DNA of 27,423 nt from Gnetum montanum. Taxonomy: Eukaryota > Streptophyta > Gnetopsida > Gnetales > Gnetaceae. Below the pieces are notes generated by a model that was not told the origin of the DNA, did not search any database, and was given only the letters and a program-made list of their open reading frames with translations. The DNA lies in the NCBI GenBank assembly GCA_015680685.1, contig MNCI01038293.1, positions 275,992 to 303,414 of the forward strand, written 5' to 3'. Positions 1 through 8,910 of this stretch are shown one piece after another; positions within the stretch are counted from its first letter, which is position 1, and every line of letters begins with the position of its first letter. The translations under genes and the position numbers were made by a program.

Positions 1-1310
1 ATTGATTGCTAATGTTTGATTTTTAACTTTAAGTTAAGATGTTAATACTAAGGTATGGTTCTTTTGATATAATAGGAAATGAGTCCACATCATCCATGAA
101 TCCATGAATTTCTATGGTCTCTCTTGGCTTGGAACTGTACAATTCCTTTCTTTAAATAATAGAACTATGAATGAATTAGTGATTGGGCATTTCTCAAACT
201 GAGGAAGGACTCAAGGATCAAAAAGGGAATGACTTCAAGGGGATTTGATGCATTTTTGCTAGCCATTCTCTTGGGTTCTTGGATGTTTTCTTCTTGAGTT
301 TTCCTTACCATTTCAACGTTGCTCCATTATCAGGAAGCCAAGCTAATAAACATAATAAATCTTTGCATGGTGTGGTTCTCACACAAAAAAAATAGTAAGA
401 ATTCAAAGCACACCCCTTAGAAAAAATAATCATCTGGGTTACAAGCACTGGTTATGGAACTAAACAAATGTGTTCCCTCTAACTAAGGTCCTCTCTCACT
501 TCCTACTTTTTCCTTTCTCGTTTCCTCAGAATGGTGGTGACTCTTTGACAGAAGCATTCTTACTTTAGATGGATGGATTGCCCAAGTGTATTAATGTGAA
601 GTCACTGGATGTGGATTGTTTGAGGTTGGATTTGGAATGAGATCTACTAAGTCACATTAACCATAAATACACAAGGGGTTGTACACCACCTTGTTCTTAG
701 ACTCCATTCCATTCTCTTCTTTCCATCATTCTTTCTCCATTTCCACCTCATTGCCAGTTGTATCAGTAGTCTATATGTTGGTTGATGCATTTTTATCTTT
801 TTGATAAATTATTATGGTTAAGACTTTAACTCTTTCTTCCGAATGACATTTCTAAAGCCTACAGACTCTTTGAATGTGGGTTTGTCAAGGCATAAAGGGC
901 ATGAGCCTACTTTGGGGAGGACCCACTGGCATTCATATTTGATGCATCAGTTAACTTCTTTCCCTTAAACATTTTCACAATCACCATTTTCTTATTCATT
1001 ACCACCTCTGACATCCATTTTATCGACGTTGTCGTTGTTTCTTTTCTCCATCTTTCTTTCTCCTTATCTTTTTCCATTCTATCGCTACCAGAGGATTGCT
1101 CTTAGTCATGGGGGTCCTGGTCCAATTTTTTTAGTCCAATTTTTCAATTTTCTCCTAACCCCTAAACCTTGGATAGTCACCAATGTTATATCTCCAAAAT
1201 CTGTATTAGCCATACCACCACTTAGCCAACAGACTGTACACCGAGGCAAGGTATCAACTGCATTGTGATTTATTTATCCTTGTTAATATGAGACTGTGTT
1301 GTGTGTGCAG
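1..1310 (+). other. Non-coding spacer of element 1, upstream of the 3' ORF position
   Basis: I see no credible gene here. Short open stretches such as 1029-1268 have no family resemblance and no counterpart in element 2. The stretch corresponds to 10380-12183 of element 2 but is about 500 bp shorter. The palindromic block present at about 11600-11710 of element 2 is not recognisable here. It ends in a pyrimidine/GT-rich run and CAG at 1308-1310 directly before an ATG, like the splice-site-like end of the matching spacer in element 2. Confidence 0.65.
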
Positions 1311-1505
1311 ATGGCAATCATACAACAATGGGTTGGAGCTGGAGAAAACACTTAGGATGGACTAGTGCTAGAATAGTTATGCAAGGAAAAAATTGATGGC
1401 ACAGTCATGGATGTACAATGGAAGGTGCAACTTTGGCATCAGTAGCAACTCATCTTCTTCTTTTTCCTCTTCTCTCTCAACTGCCAAATAAGGCTGGATG
1501 TCAAA
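1311..1505 (+). pseudogene. Short 3' coding remnant of element 1 (extra ORF absent or deleted)
   Basis: An ATG at 1311 directly follows a splice-acceptor-like TGTGTGTGCAG, the same arrangement as the ATG at 12184 in element 2. The frame reads MAIIQQWVGAGENT, then hits stops and ends in a Phe/Leu-rich stretch. I cannot align this peptide to the element 2 extra ORF. Immediately downstream (about 1500-1680) the sequence again matches the last 200 bp of element 2 before its 3' LTR. Either the 2.8-kb ORF was deleted here, leaving unrelated sequence, or this subfamily never had it. No function is assigned. Confidence 0.4.
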
Positions 1506-1666
1506 TGTGTATAGTGTTCACTCTTGTGGTCATGAACACTAATATTTCCATGTATTGTAATGATGATCCATTCTTGTGTCACCCCATTCACCATTAGTTT
1601 CATTCAAGTCAATAATCTCATACCTTCCCAATATTTTGTAAGGAACTCGAGGACGAGTTTTCATTT

Positions 1667-1679
1667 AGTCATGGGGGTA
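1667..1679 (+). other. PPT-like block before LTR of element 1
   Basis: The AGTCATGGGGG block lies directly upstream of the TG that opens the LTR. The same block sits at 15266-15276 before the 3' LTR of element 2. This is the place of the polypurine tract that primes plus-strand DNA, although the run of purines is short. Confidence 0.6.
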
Positions 1680-1747
1680 TGATGAGCCACAATATTGCAT
1701 ACATAATATTGCATTTGCCATGTGATATCACATCCTGCCTCATCTTC

Positions 1748-1755
1748 TATAAATA
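1748..1755 (+). promoter_or_regulatory. TATA box in LTR A
   Basis: TATAAATA occurs 68 bp into the LTR, at the same place relative to the conserved downstream R block as in the other LTRs. Confidence 0.65.
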
Positions 1756-1923
1756 AGAGGTGGGTTCCCTTGTTCAAGAGAGTTAGACTTAGATCCTTAG
1801 CCAAACTCTTACAGTTTTACCATTCTAGAGTTAGAATAATTCCTATGTGCCTGCAATAGGAGTTATAGAGTGAAGAGATCTTTATTCAAGCAATTTGTAC
1901 CTAAGCACACATTTGTGTATGGC

Positions 1924-1929
1924 AATAAA
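1924..1929 (+). terminator. AATAAA poly(A) signal in LTR A
   Basis: AATAAA lies about 175 bp after the TATA box in the block (GTACCTAAGCA...CAATAAAG) shared by all four LTRs. It is the probable 3'-end signal of the retroelement RNA. Confidence 0.5.
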
Positions 1930-2479
1930 GATGAACTTTATGATAAACCTTGCAGCATACAGATTTAAGCTGATTAGTAATTAATTATTGTTGAATGTTT
2001 AATGGTTTCCTAGTTAATTAATATCTCTCTCAACCTTTGACTCTCTTAGTTAAGTACACTCAGTACGACTACTTTGAGCATGCATGTAGCACTTGGTAAC
2101 CCAGTAACAATTAGCATTTTGTAATCCCAATAGTGTTGCACTAGTTCATAATGTGTACAACAAGTGGGAATGGATACTAGTGTTAGGAACAATTAGAACT
2201 TAGTTAATGAATAGTTAATGTAAGTTAGTCACTCAGTCCTCTTTACCTTCCCCTATTAGCAATAGACATTAAAAAGATAAAAGCTATAAAAATCATATAC
2301 CTCAAGCTTACTTAACCATACAATCGTGACAATACAAGTAAGTTTAGGAGGACAACGATTGATTAACCTTGAGTGTTCCATTAAGGCGCGTAAGCACTTA
2401 GTCCTTGGAGTTCAACCGGATCACATGTGAAATGCTCGTATTTGTATGGTTGAGTGTAGGGGTACCTCGCCACTCATCA

Positions 2480-2670
2480 CACCCTAAGGAAAATTTGCAA
2501 ATTTTTGCACAATAAGCCTTAATAGCCAAATTTTCAATGTAATTGATGGAAATTAAAAAGTAGAAACAATTACCTATTTTCCCATCAAAAATCTCATTCA
2601 ATAGCCTTGTTTTAGAAGTTCTAGTAATATTTAATGTGTAAAATGAAATTTGGTGCATATCAATTGTAAA
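2480..2670. other. Unassigned AT-rich interval between LTR A and the minisatellite
   Basis: There is no PBS, no coding potential and no similarity to the rest of the window that I can see. It is probably the flank into which elements 1 and 2 inserted. The minus-strand open stretch 2398-2676 runs across the LTR end and is not credible as a gene. Confidence 0.4.
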
Positions 2671-2900
2671 TTTCATTTAAGATAGCTTATAAGATATAAA
2701 TGTCACTTAAGCTAGCTAATAACCTATAAACATCATTTAATCTAGCTTATAAGTTGGAAACATCATTTCAAGCTTATAAGCTGTAAATGTCATTCAAGCT
2801 AGCTTATAAGCTATAAACATCATTTAAGCTAGCTTATAAGCTATAAATATCACTTAAGCTAGCTTATAAATTATAAATATCATTTAGGCTAGCTTATAAG
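2671..2900. repeat. Minisatellite: 8 copies of a 30-bp AT-rich unit
   Basis: Eight tandem units start at 2671, 2701, 2731, 2761 (27 bp), 2788, 2818, 2848 and 2878 (partial). A typical unit is CATCATTTAAGCTAGCTTAT followed by AAGCTATAAA. Each good unit holds two overlapping palindromes, AAGCTAGCTT and AGCTTATAAGCT. Inner copies (2788-2847) are nearly identical and the outer ones are more diverged, as in arrays grown by slippage or unequal exchange. It stops 15 bp before LTR B and is therefore in the flank, not part of the element. Confidence 0.9.
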
Positions 2901-2910
2901 AGAATTTTGG

Positions 2911-2915
2911 GTAGT
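2911..2915. repeat. Left target-site duplication of element 2 (GTAGT)
   Basis: These five bases precede the TGATC start of LTR B. The five bases after LTR C (16198-16202) are GCAGT, differing by one C/T transition. Ty3/Gypsy integrases make 5-bp duplications. Confidence 0.6.
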
Positions 2916-2979
2916 TGATCAATTGTCGTTGGTTGGCTACGTTGACGAGGCCTCATCGATGCAATGTCTATCCATCACC

Positions 2980-2987
2980 TATAAATA
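2980..2987 (+). promoter_or_regulatory. TATA box in LTR B
   Basis: TATAAATA lies 20 bp after the palindromic module and before the conserved R block. It is the likely core promoter of the element 2 genomic RNA. Confidence 0.7.
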
Positions 2988-3159
2988 CATGCTTAGCAAC
3001 CACGTTTATGGGGAGTTAAGATTTTAGTAGTGGCAAAGCTCTTGCATTTTTTCCATTTGAAACTTAGAATTTCTTCCCTGAGTGCCCACAACAAGAGTTA
3101 TTAAGTGTATGAATCTTTATTCAAGCATTGTTGTACCTAAGCATGATAATGTGTGTTGC

Positions 3160-3165
3160 AATAAA
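3160..3165 (+). terminator. AATAAA poly(A) signal in LTR B
   Basis: AATAAA lies in the context GCAATAAAGA, in the block that is conserved in all four LTRs about 180 bp after the TATA box. Confidence 0.5.
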
Positions 3166-3776
3166 GATGAGCTTTTTGATAAACCTTGCAACACTTCAGA
3201 TAGATTAGCTATTTTATTTATGCATTTAATGTTTTTAATAATTTATTAAATTTTTTCAATTAGTTATCAAATATTTTCTAATTATTACATTAATGAGATA
3301 ATTAAGTGAGATAGATTACACACATAAATATGACCACTTCTAGCATAACACATATTCACTTGGTAATCCCAACAATGTTATCACTTGGTATGCCCAGTAG
3401 CATAGTGTTTGGTCACCCAAAAATGGATACATCAATTCAAGATGTGTACAGAAAGTGGAAATACTTATGTTAGGATTAGTTAAATGATTAATTAATTAGT
3501 CATTTAGATTAGTTAATTAAACTCCTTTTTATCTACATTTTGAGCACCCACAATATAAAATACAAAATGATAAAAATCAAATGCCTCAGTTACACTTAAC
3601 CATACCAACATACATCACAAGTGTAATTGGAAGGACAATGATTGACCTTAAGGCTAGATTCACTTCCTAAAGGACTAGTGCACTGGAAACGATAAATTCT
3701 ACAAAATTCAACCAAATCATGCATGAACGCTTATGATTTGTATGTTTGGGTGTAGGGGTACCTCGATGCTCATCAT

Positions 3777-3794
3777 TGATGTCATGGCCAAGGA
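3777..3794 (+). other. Primer-binding site of element 2, decayed tRNA-Asp type
   Basis: TGATGTCATGGCCAAGGA starts one base after the LTR. It matches the Athila-type PBS TGGCGCCGTTGCCGGGGA (complement of the 3' end of tRNA-Asp, recalled from family knowledge) at 11 of 18 places. Six of the seven differences are transitions. The better preserved copy at 21290 supports the call. Confidence 0.7.
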
Positions 3795-3950
3795 CTTTGT
3801 TTGTGGAATGTGTGCTATTTAGGTCTAAGTGGATACCACTAGTATTGTTGTATGAACCTAAAAGTCAATAACATTCCCACTATACATAAAATTATAAAAG
3901 CACATTGAAAATTTCATTTTTTTTACAAAATATCTTCTTCTTCTCATAAG
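3795..3950 (+). other. 5' leader of element 2
   Basis: This is the untranslated leader between PBS and gag. It ends in a pyrimidine-rich run (CTTCTTCTTCTCATAAGCAT) that is repeated before gag in element 3 (21441-21463). I see no ORF in it. Confidence 0.5.
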
Positions 3951-5720
3951 CATAACAATACTAAACCATCGGTCCCATAGGAATGCAAGGTGGTATACAC
4001 TCATCCAGATGAGTTTGTGCCAAATTTCACTTTCATCCTACATCAGGATGAGCAAATGTGATGGTGTGTTATGGAGGGCAATGTTGTTTTGCCCCCCAAT
4101 AGATCTATGCCTAGAATGCTAGTTAAACCCCTTAAGAAGTTGGGTATAGCAAATCTTCATGAAGAGTACGTTGTGGATGAATGTGACACTTAGAACTATC
4201 ATTCCACTGAAACATAATGTAAGAGAAATAAACATCAAGAAAGACTTCATGAAGCCATAAAGGGAAAACATTACACTAACCCCTTGTTCCTACTAAATCA
4301 AGAGGATAATGAGGATCCTCCCTTGGAAGGTTATCAACATGAAGATTCTCCACCCTTGCTAATGATGGTAAGGGTGTGAACTTGACCATGTGATCAACTA
4401 TTCATAATCGAGTTCAAGAAAGAGAGATAGCCAAGGTAGGGACTTGGGTAAACATCACAATAACAAGGGATCTAATGATGGAGATCATAAAAAATGTAAG
4501 AGTGTGGTGAACACCATGATTTTGGTGGTGGTCCACCTTCCTCTTCATCCAATTCCAAACATTCCTCTTCATTTGATGGTTTTCATGGAAGTCATCCTTA
4601 AAACAACCATGATGAAGATGATTGACGAAATCACTATAATCATGAAGACCACCAAAATTGAAAGGGTGGCCAAAACCATAATCAGCATCATCACCACAAC
4701 AATGATGATGAACCTTTACTGGTGACTTGAAGTATGATTAACATTGCAGAGGTAGTAAGGATTTCAACTAGGCATATGAAGGATAGTTAGATCAAGCACC
4801 TAGATATGAATAATATCCCAATATTTGAGGGGGGATACAATTATGATCCGTAGACACATTTGTAAGCTTTTCAAGATACCTATGTCTTACAAAACATCAA
4901 GAACGAGTGGTAGAAACTTAAGCTTTTCCCAAGGAAACTTATTAAGGAAGCTGAAAGTTAATATTAGTCCTTAAAAGTGGAATCTATTTGAAGATGGAGT
5001 ACCATGTTAGAACTGTTCATTGACAAATATCAAACATACTCTAGAGTGTCTAATCTGAGAAGGAAAATCTAAGGCTGGACACAATGAGCACATGAACCCT
5101 AGGATGCTACCATGGGCTGATATTATTCACTCTTACATAGATGCCCTAGCCATGGTTATTCTCAGAGGGAATAACTTTGCCACATCATAGATGGGCTCAA
5201 GGTAGAAACAAGAAGAATCCTTGGGATGTATGCCTAAGGAAGTTTGTTTAAAAATGGGAGCTCATCAAATCCAAAGGTTAATTGAGTAAGTAGCAAAAGA
5301 AGAGAGTGAGCTACAAAAAGGAAGAGTGCTAAAGAGTACAATAGGGACCCATCTATCAAAAAACAAGAGGTCTGATTTTGTGATGAGGAGGAGTCACCAC
5401 TTGATGAAGTGATGAATAGAAAGATCTTGCATATCCAAAAGTATATTTCTAACATTTCAGCCAAAGTTGAAAAGCTATGAGACTCTTTGGATGAAAATTT
5501 TCAAATGGCTTTGAAGATTGCTGAAGAATCCAAAAAGCAAAATAGTGATCATAATCGTAGATGGTGAAAAGAAGTTGAACATGCCTACCAAAGAGGTAAG
5601 GGAAAAGTTGTTGTAGTAGAGGAATTTGTGAGTCTAACTTTGATAATAAAATCGAATGTGAAATCTGTCAATATGAAAATCCAAAGGGATGTTTCCCTAT
5701 GGTTTCACAATTACAAGAAT
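3951..5720 (+). pseudogene. gag: gag pseudogene of element 2
   Basis: This is a decayed capsid/nucleocapsid region. It reads, with stops, YTHPDEFVPNFTFILHQDEQ and then LKKLGIANLHEEYVV (near 4130). A His/Asn/Gly/Ser-rich low-complexity stretch follows (about 4440-4700). Then comes the retrotransposon-gag-like core (about 4700-5100) with SIxRWSTMLELFIDKYQTYS and RVSNLRRK, which fits the family pattern of W, F, KY and LR. A Cys motif CEICQYENPKGC lies at 5657-5692, where a CCHC knuckle would be expected, but it lacks the usual His. Element 3 carries the same domains in the same order (21441-23200). Stops at W and Q positions and shifts of frame make it non-functional. The true start is unclear because the first ATG equivalent is mutated. 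Confidence 0.75.
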
Positions 5721-6420
5721 CTGGAGTGTATGCATTGAACCCTCACCTAACATGTAGCCAAGCTCCAAGATGATTACCTTACCCTCAAGGCAATACAAAA
5801 CAATTCCACCAACAACAAAAAGTTTACTACCCAAGTGAAACTCCTCCACAACCTTATGAATAGTACCAATAATGGTACCAATCACAATCATGGGTAATGC
5901 CACTACCAAGGTAGCAATACCCTTATAGGCAACCAGATCCATACAGGTACTATGTTCAACAACCTATCTCCCCTAAAAGTTCAGCAAGTCATGCATCATT
6001 CCAACATCACTATTACCCTCCAGAGTACCACCGAACACATTCACCATCTACTCAATGGGAAAACCCATATCCATATCCTTATCATCCTCCACATCCCTCT
6101 ATACCTACACCTCCACCTTCAACTTAGTTACTTCCTGCTCCATCCATGCAAGGTGAAATTCCTTCATGGTCACAACAATGAAATGCTACAAGGGCTATAC
6201 ACTCATAACCAAATTTTCAACCAAGTGGTCTAGATAATTGATCAAAGAAAAAACATTTCTTCCAGCCTAGAATTCCTCTCCAACCCTCACAATCTACTCC
6301 AACTGATCACACTGCATCTACAATACCCTCATCCTCTACATTAAATACATTTGAGCACCCTTCAAACCAAGTACCACCTAGGATTTACATTGTAATGCTA
6401 ACTCATGTTTTTTCTGACTG
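5721..6420 (+). pseudogene. Pro/Tyr/Gln-rich linker between gag and protease, element 2
   Basis: Reading with shifts gives a low-complexity stretch rich in Tyr, Pro, Gln and His, including YYPSETPPQPYE and PYPYPYHPPHPSIPTPPPST. Element 3 has the matching stretch (YYPSGAPLQPYEQYQQW near 23320). It is probably a disordered gag C-terminus or spacer. No catalytic motif is present. Overlapping open stretches on both strands here (for example 5697-5942 minus) are by-products of the biased composition. Confidence 0.55.
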
Positions 6421-6961
6421 AATTAAGGTTGGAAACCTTCCTACAAAAAGATCTGATCTAGCAAGTCTACTCATCTTTCTATATATTGCTAGACAAGAGT
6501 CATGCAAGGCTCTTCTTGACTCTGGTTCCAAAGTTAACTTCATAGACCATGATATGTACAAAGTCTATAACCTACCACCTCTTAAGAAGAGAAACATCCA
6601 TTTAGAATTAGCAGATCAGTCTATTATAGTCCCTTGGGGATTAGTAGAGGACATTGTGACCATAGTTTGTGGGTGGTCCTATCCTACTAATTTTCTAGTA
6701 ATCAAGGTGGAAAACTATAAAAGTGACTTCTCCATCATCATGGGAAGGGCTTGGCTAAGCACGGTCGATGCTCGAATGGGTATCAAGGACTTATCTCTTG
6801 AAATATCTAAGGAGAATGAGTTAGGAAAAATTGAGAAGAAGTGTATTCCATGCATCACATATAGTGACAACAAGAAAAAAATTGATCAATCAAAAGCATG
6901 TATATTAAGGCATGTAATCAATGTGCTCAAGAAATTGGCATTCAAAGGTGTTTGTATGTAA
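6421..6961 (+). pseudogene. Retroviral-type aspartic protease domain of element 2
   Basis: This is an aspartic protease that would cut the Gag-Pol polyprotein in the particle. The frame is open from about 6421 to 6961. The catalytic motif LLDSGS is intact at 6512-6529, followed by KVNFIDHDMYK. Then come LELADQSIIVPWGLVEDIV (flap region in Athila/Tat proteases), FLVIKVENY and the C-terminal IIMGRAWLSTVDA, which takes the place of the usual ILGRPFL. This is the longest unbroken piece of pol in element 2. It continues upstream and downstream as polyprotein, so no start codon is expected; the ATG at 6554 lies behind the active site and is not a real start. Element 3 has a homologous domain whose catalytic Asp is lost. 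Confidence 0.85.
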
Positions 6962-7410
6962 TAGCCACAAAGAAAGAGGACTCCCAGTGGTTGATAGCTC
7001 ATTCAAATTGTAGCACAGTATGCATGGAGCCAACTAAGAGTTTAACTTGTGCATATGTAGAAGGCATGGACAAAATTGAACAAGTCCATTCCCGATTCTC
7101 TAATGAAGATGATGATAACTATTGGGGAGACTTGAAGATCCATGATCACTTTAAGCAAGAGCCCTTAGAACTAAAAAATTTACCAGTCAAAATGGAGTAT
7201 GAATTTTTGAAGAATGATAAACCAATTATCATTAATTCCAAACTTGCTCCTAAACAAAAATGTTATTGAAAGTGGTACATAAATGATCAATAATCTTTGC
7301 TTGGTCATATCTAGAGCTAATAGGAATTGATCCAAGGATATGCTAGCATTGCATCTACACTGACTAGGCCATGAAGCCTAAAAGATAGTCGTAGAGGTGA
7401 CTAACTCCAA
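6962..7410 (+). pseudogene. PR-RT connecting region of element 2
   Basis: The frame 6898-7269 reads YVIATKKEDSQWLIAHSNCS, CMEPTKSLTCAYVEGMD, an acidic stretch and then EPLELKNLPVKMEYEFLKND with PIIINSKLAPKQK. The last block corresponds to the Athila/Tat lead into RT, where leucine-rich LELK(x)LP..LEY.FL patterns are common. A one-base change of frame separates it from the protease frame. Element 3 has the same block at 24525-24800. Downstream, 7270-7410 is broken by stops and leads into RT. Confidence 0.7.
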
Positions 7411-8330
7411 ATTAAAGCAAATCATTAAGGAGGAAATTGAGTAACTCCTTAAGCTAGGGTTTATTTATCCAATTGTGGATAGTGAGTGGCTTAGCCCACT
7501 CGTAATTGTACTAAAGAAGGATGGTAAATGGTGGGTTTGCATTAAATTTAGGTTGTTAAATATGGTAACATTTAAGGATCACTTTCCTTTGTCATTCATG
7601 GATTAAGTATTAAACACCATATCTGGGCACTGTTATTATATTTTCCTGGATGGCTATAGTTGCTATAACCAAATGCAAATTGCATTAGAAGACCAAGCCA
7701 AGACAACATTCATGAGTCCTTGAGAGATTTTTGCATACTATAAGATTTCATTTGACCTATGCAATGCCCCTACGATATTTTAATGCTTGGTCCTTAGTAT
7801 CTTTCAACAAAAATTAGTAGTAGTGTTTAAGTCTTCATGGATGACTTCTCCACCTATGAAGCTACATTTGAGCAATCCTTGAACCAACTTGAGCAAGTAC
7901 TAAAGAGATGTGTTAAGAAAAACCTATGGCTCAATTAGCAAAAGAGACATCTTGTGGTCCAAGAAGGCATTGTGCAAGGGAACTGAATTTCATAAAAAGG
8001 GATTGAGGTAGACCCAAAAGAGATGAGGATCATCCAAGGAATAACACACCAACTAGAGACCATCAAATATGTTTGGTCATTCCTTGGACACACTGGTTAC
8101 TACTGATGCTTTATTGTGACTTTCTCTAAGATTACAAAGCTGTTGGTAGAGCTTACAAAGAAAGATGCACCTTTCATTTGGACCAAGGAATGTGAAAATG
8201 CATTCTAATAATTAAAAGAGAACCTGATAGAAAAACCAATCCTATGAGCACCAAATTGATCCAAACCATTCCATATCATGATAAATGTATCTAACTATGC
8301 TTTGGTAGTAGTACTCACATAGATGGATGA
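7411..8330 (+). pseudogene. Reverse transcriptase domain of element 2
   Basis: This is a decayed RNA-directed DNA polymerase. Reading through stops gives QIIKEEIE, LLKLGFIYPIVDSEWLSPLV, VLKKDGKWWVCIKFRLLN, FKDHFPLSFMD, then FLDGYSCYNQMQIALEDQAK with the first catalytic Asp, TTFMSP, and LCNAPTIF. The second catalytic pair survives as FMDD at 7834-7845, but it is in a different frame from the upstream half, so an indel lies near 7800-7830. The thumb/connection side reads KGIEVDPKEMRIIQGITHQ and FLGHTGYY, near FTKDAPFIW. The motifs are those of Ty3/Gypsy RT. At least eight in-frame stops, many at Gln/Trp sites, rule out function. Confidence 0.88.
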
Positions 8331-8604
8331 TAAGAAATGTCCATATTATATCCACTATGCAAGTTGAAGCATTATGGGAGAACAATTAAATTACACCACC
8401 ATGAAGAAGGAATCACTGGTAGTGGTGTATGCACTAGAAAAGTTTAGACATTATGTGCTAGGTTACAAAGTATTCATACATATGGACCACAGTGCAATTC
8501 GCTTGCTTATGAATAAGCCGATGGTGAGCCCTTATGTTATATGGTGGCTTGTGATCTTGTAGGAATTCAATCTTACTATGGTAGATTGAAAAGGGATCAA
8601 GAAT
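8331..8604 (+). pseudogene. RNase H domain of element 2
   Basis: This domain would degrade the RNA strand of the RNA/DNA hybrid. The stretch 8374-8562 reads GEQLNYTTMKKESLVVVYAL, where the usual TEKE Glu is partly altered (MKKE), followed by FRHYVLGYKVFIHMDHSAIR (the usual TDHSA becomes MDHSA) and LMNKP. This is the standard plant Ty3/Gypsy RNase H. A stop interrupts at 8560-8562 where the copy in element 3 reads on (VMLKELNLTTVNRKGTKNVVTNYLS). Confidence 0.85.
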
Positions 8605-8910
8605 GTGGTCACTAACTATCTTTCTCACTTAAGATGTGATAACAAAGAGGAGAAGAGATTTCTCTTTGATCAATTCCTAGACGAACTCCTCTTTACTAGA
8701 GCAATAAATGAACAAATGCTTGAAAAAGCAATATGGTATAATGACATCCTCACATATCTTTTCACTCAAGATATGTCACAAGACTTTGATTTTAGGAAAA
8801 AGAAAAAAATCTCTTCATTGGGTCAAATACTTTATGGAAATCAAAAGACACCTTTACAAGGTGTGTTTTGATGGTATGATCCGTTGGTGTGTCCTTGACA
8901 AAGATCAACT
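8605..8910 (+). pseudogene. RNase H-integrase connector of element 2, frameshifted
   Basis: VTNYLSHLRCDNKEEKRFLF, then WYNDILTYLFTQDMSQDFDF, corresponds to the Athila/Tat connector in which a WY.DI.NYL pattern precedes the integrase zinc finger. The frame then changes inside an A-rich run near 8800 (AGGAAAAAGAAAAAAAT) and continues as HWVKYFMEIKRHLYKV and IRWCV in the overlapping frame 8708-8914. The two overlapping open stretches are one gene split by an indel. Confidence 0.75.

Larger units (their letters stand above)
1..2479 (+). mobile_element. Element 1: 3' part of a Ty3/Gypsy (Athila/Tat-like) LTR retrotransposon, cut by the window start
   Basis: The sequence from base 1 aligns by eye with the spacer behind pol in element 2 (from about 10380). 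Shared blocks include GAGTCCAC followed by TCATCCA (near 80 and 10437) and TTACAAGCACT (near 440 and 10856). It ends in a PPT-like block and an LTR at 1680-2479 whose R/U5 half matches the other LTRs in the window. The gag-pol part would lie to the left of the window. The 2.8-kb extra ORF of element 2 is missing here: only about 300 bp separate the splice-like site at 1310 from the 3' terminal block. Orientation is the same as elements 2 and 3. Confidence 0.8.
1680..2479 (+). repeat. 3' LTR of element 1 (LTR A, 800 bp)
   Basis: It begins TGATGAGCC directly after the PPT-like block and ends GGTACCTCGCCACTCATCA, with TG...CA ends as in the LTRs at 2916, 15279 and 20342. A TATA box lies at 1748-1755 and AATAAA at 1924-1929, inside the family-wide block that runs from CTTTATTCAAGCA to AAACCTTGCA. 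No primer-binding site follows 2479, which marks it as the 3' LTR. Its U3 (1680-1747) is unlike the U3 of the other three: it has a direct repeat AATATTGCAT and a perfect 14-nt palindrome at 1720-1733 instead of the AGGCCT palindromes. Confidence 0.8.
2916..3775 (+). repeat. 5' LTR of element 2 (LTR B, 860 bp)
   Basis: It starts TGATCAATTG and ends GATGCTCATCA, one base before the primer-binding site. U3 holds one AGGCCT-centred imperfect palindrome (2942-2959), then a TATA box at 2980-2987 and AATAAA at 3160-3165. The body matches LTR C closely from the TATA box on. For example, TAGATTAGCTATTTTATTTA is shared. The start was chosen by aligning its first 40 bases with the TG after the PPT in LTR C. 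Confidence 0.85.

Noticed and set aside
1029-1268. 79-codon open stretch, Phe/Leu/Pro-rich, as a possible gene
   Set aside because: It lies in the element 1 spacer, the counterpart in element 2 is not open, and there is no family resemblance.
2398-2676. Minus-strand 92-codon open stretch
   Set aside because: It runs across the end of LTR A into the flank and reaches the minisatellite edge; chance opening in AT-rich DNA.
2671-2900. CRISPR-like array
   Set aside because: The units are contiguous with no unique spacers, and the context is plant retrotransposon DNA; it is a minisatellite.
4444-4725. 93-codon Met/Ile/Thr-rich open stretch
   Set aside because: Out of frame with gag; it is the shifted reading of the His/Asn/Ser-rich gag low-complexity part.
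5697-5942. Minus-strand hydrophobic 81-codon stretch resembling a membrane protein (also 23176-23436)
   Set aside because: Antisense of the Pro/Tyr/Gln-rich gag-PR linker; the hydrophobic look and its conservation in both elements come from the sense protein.
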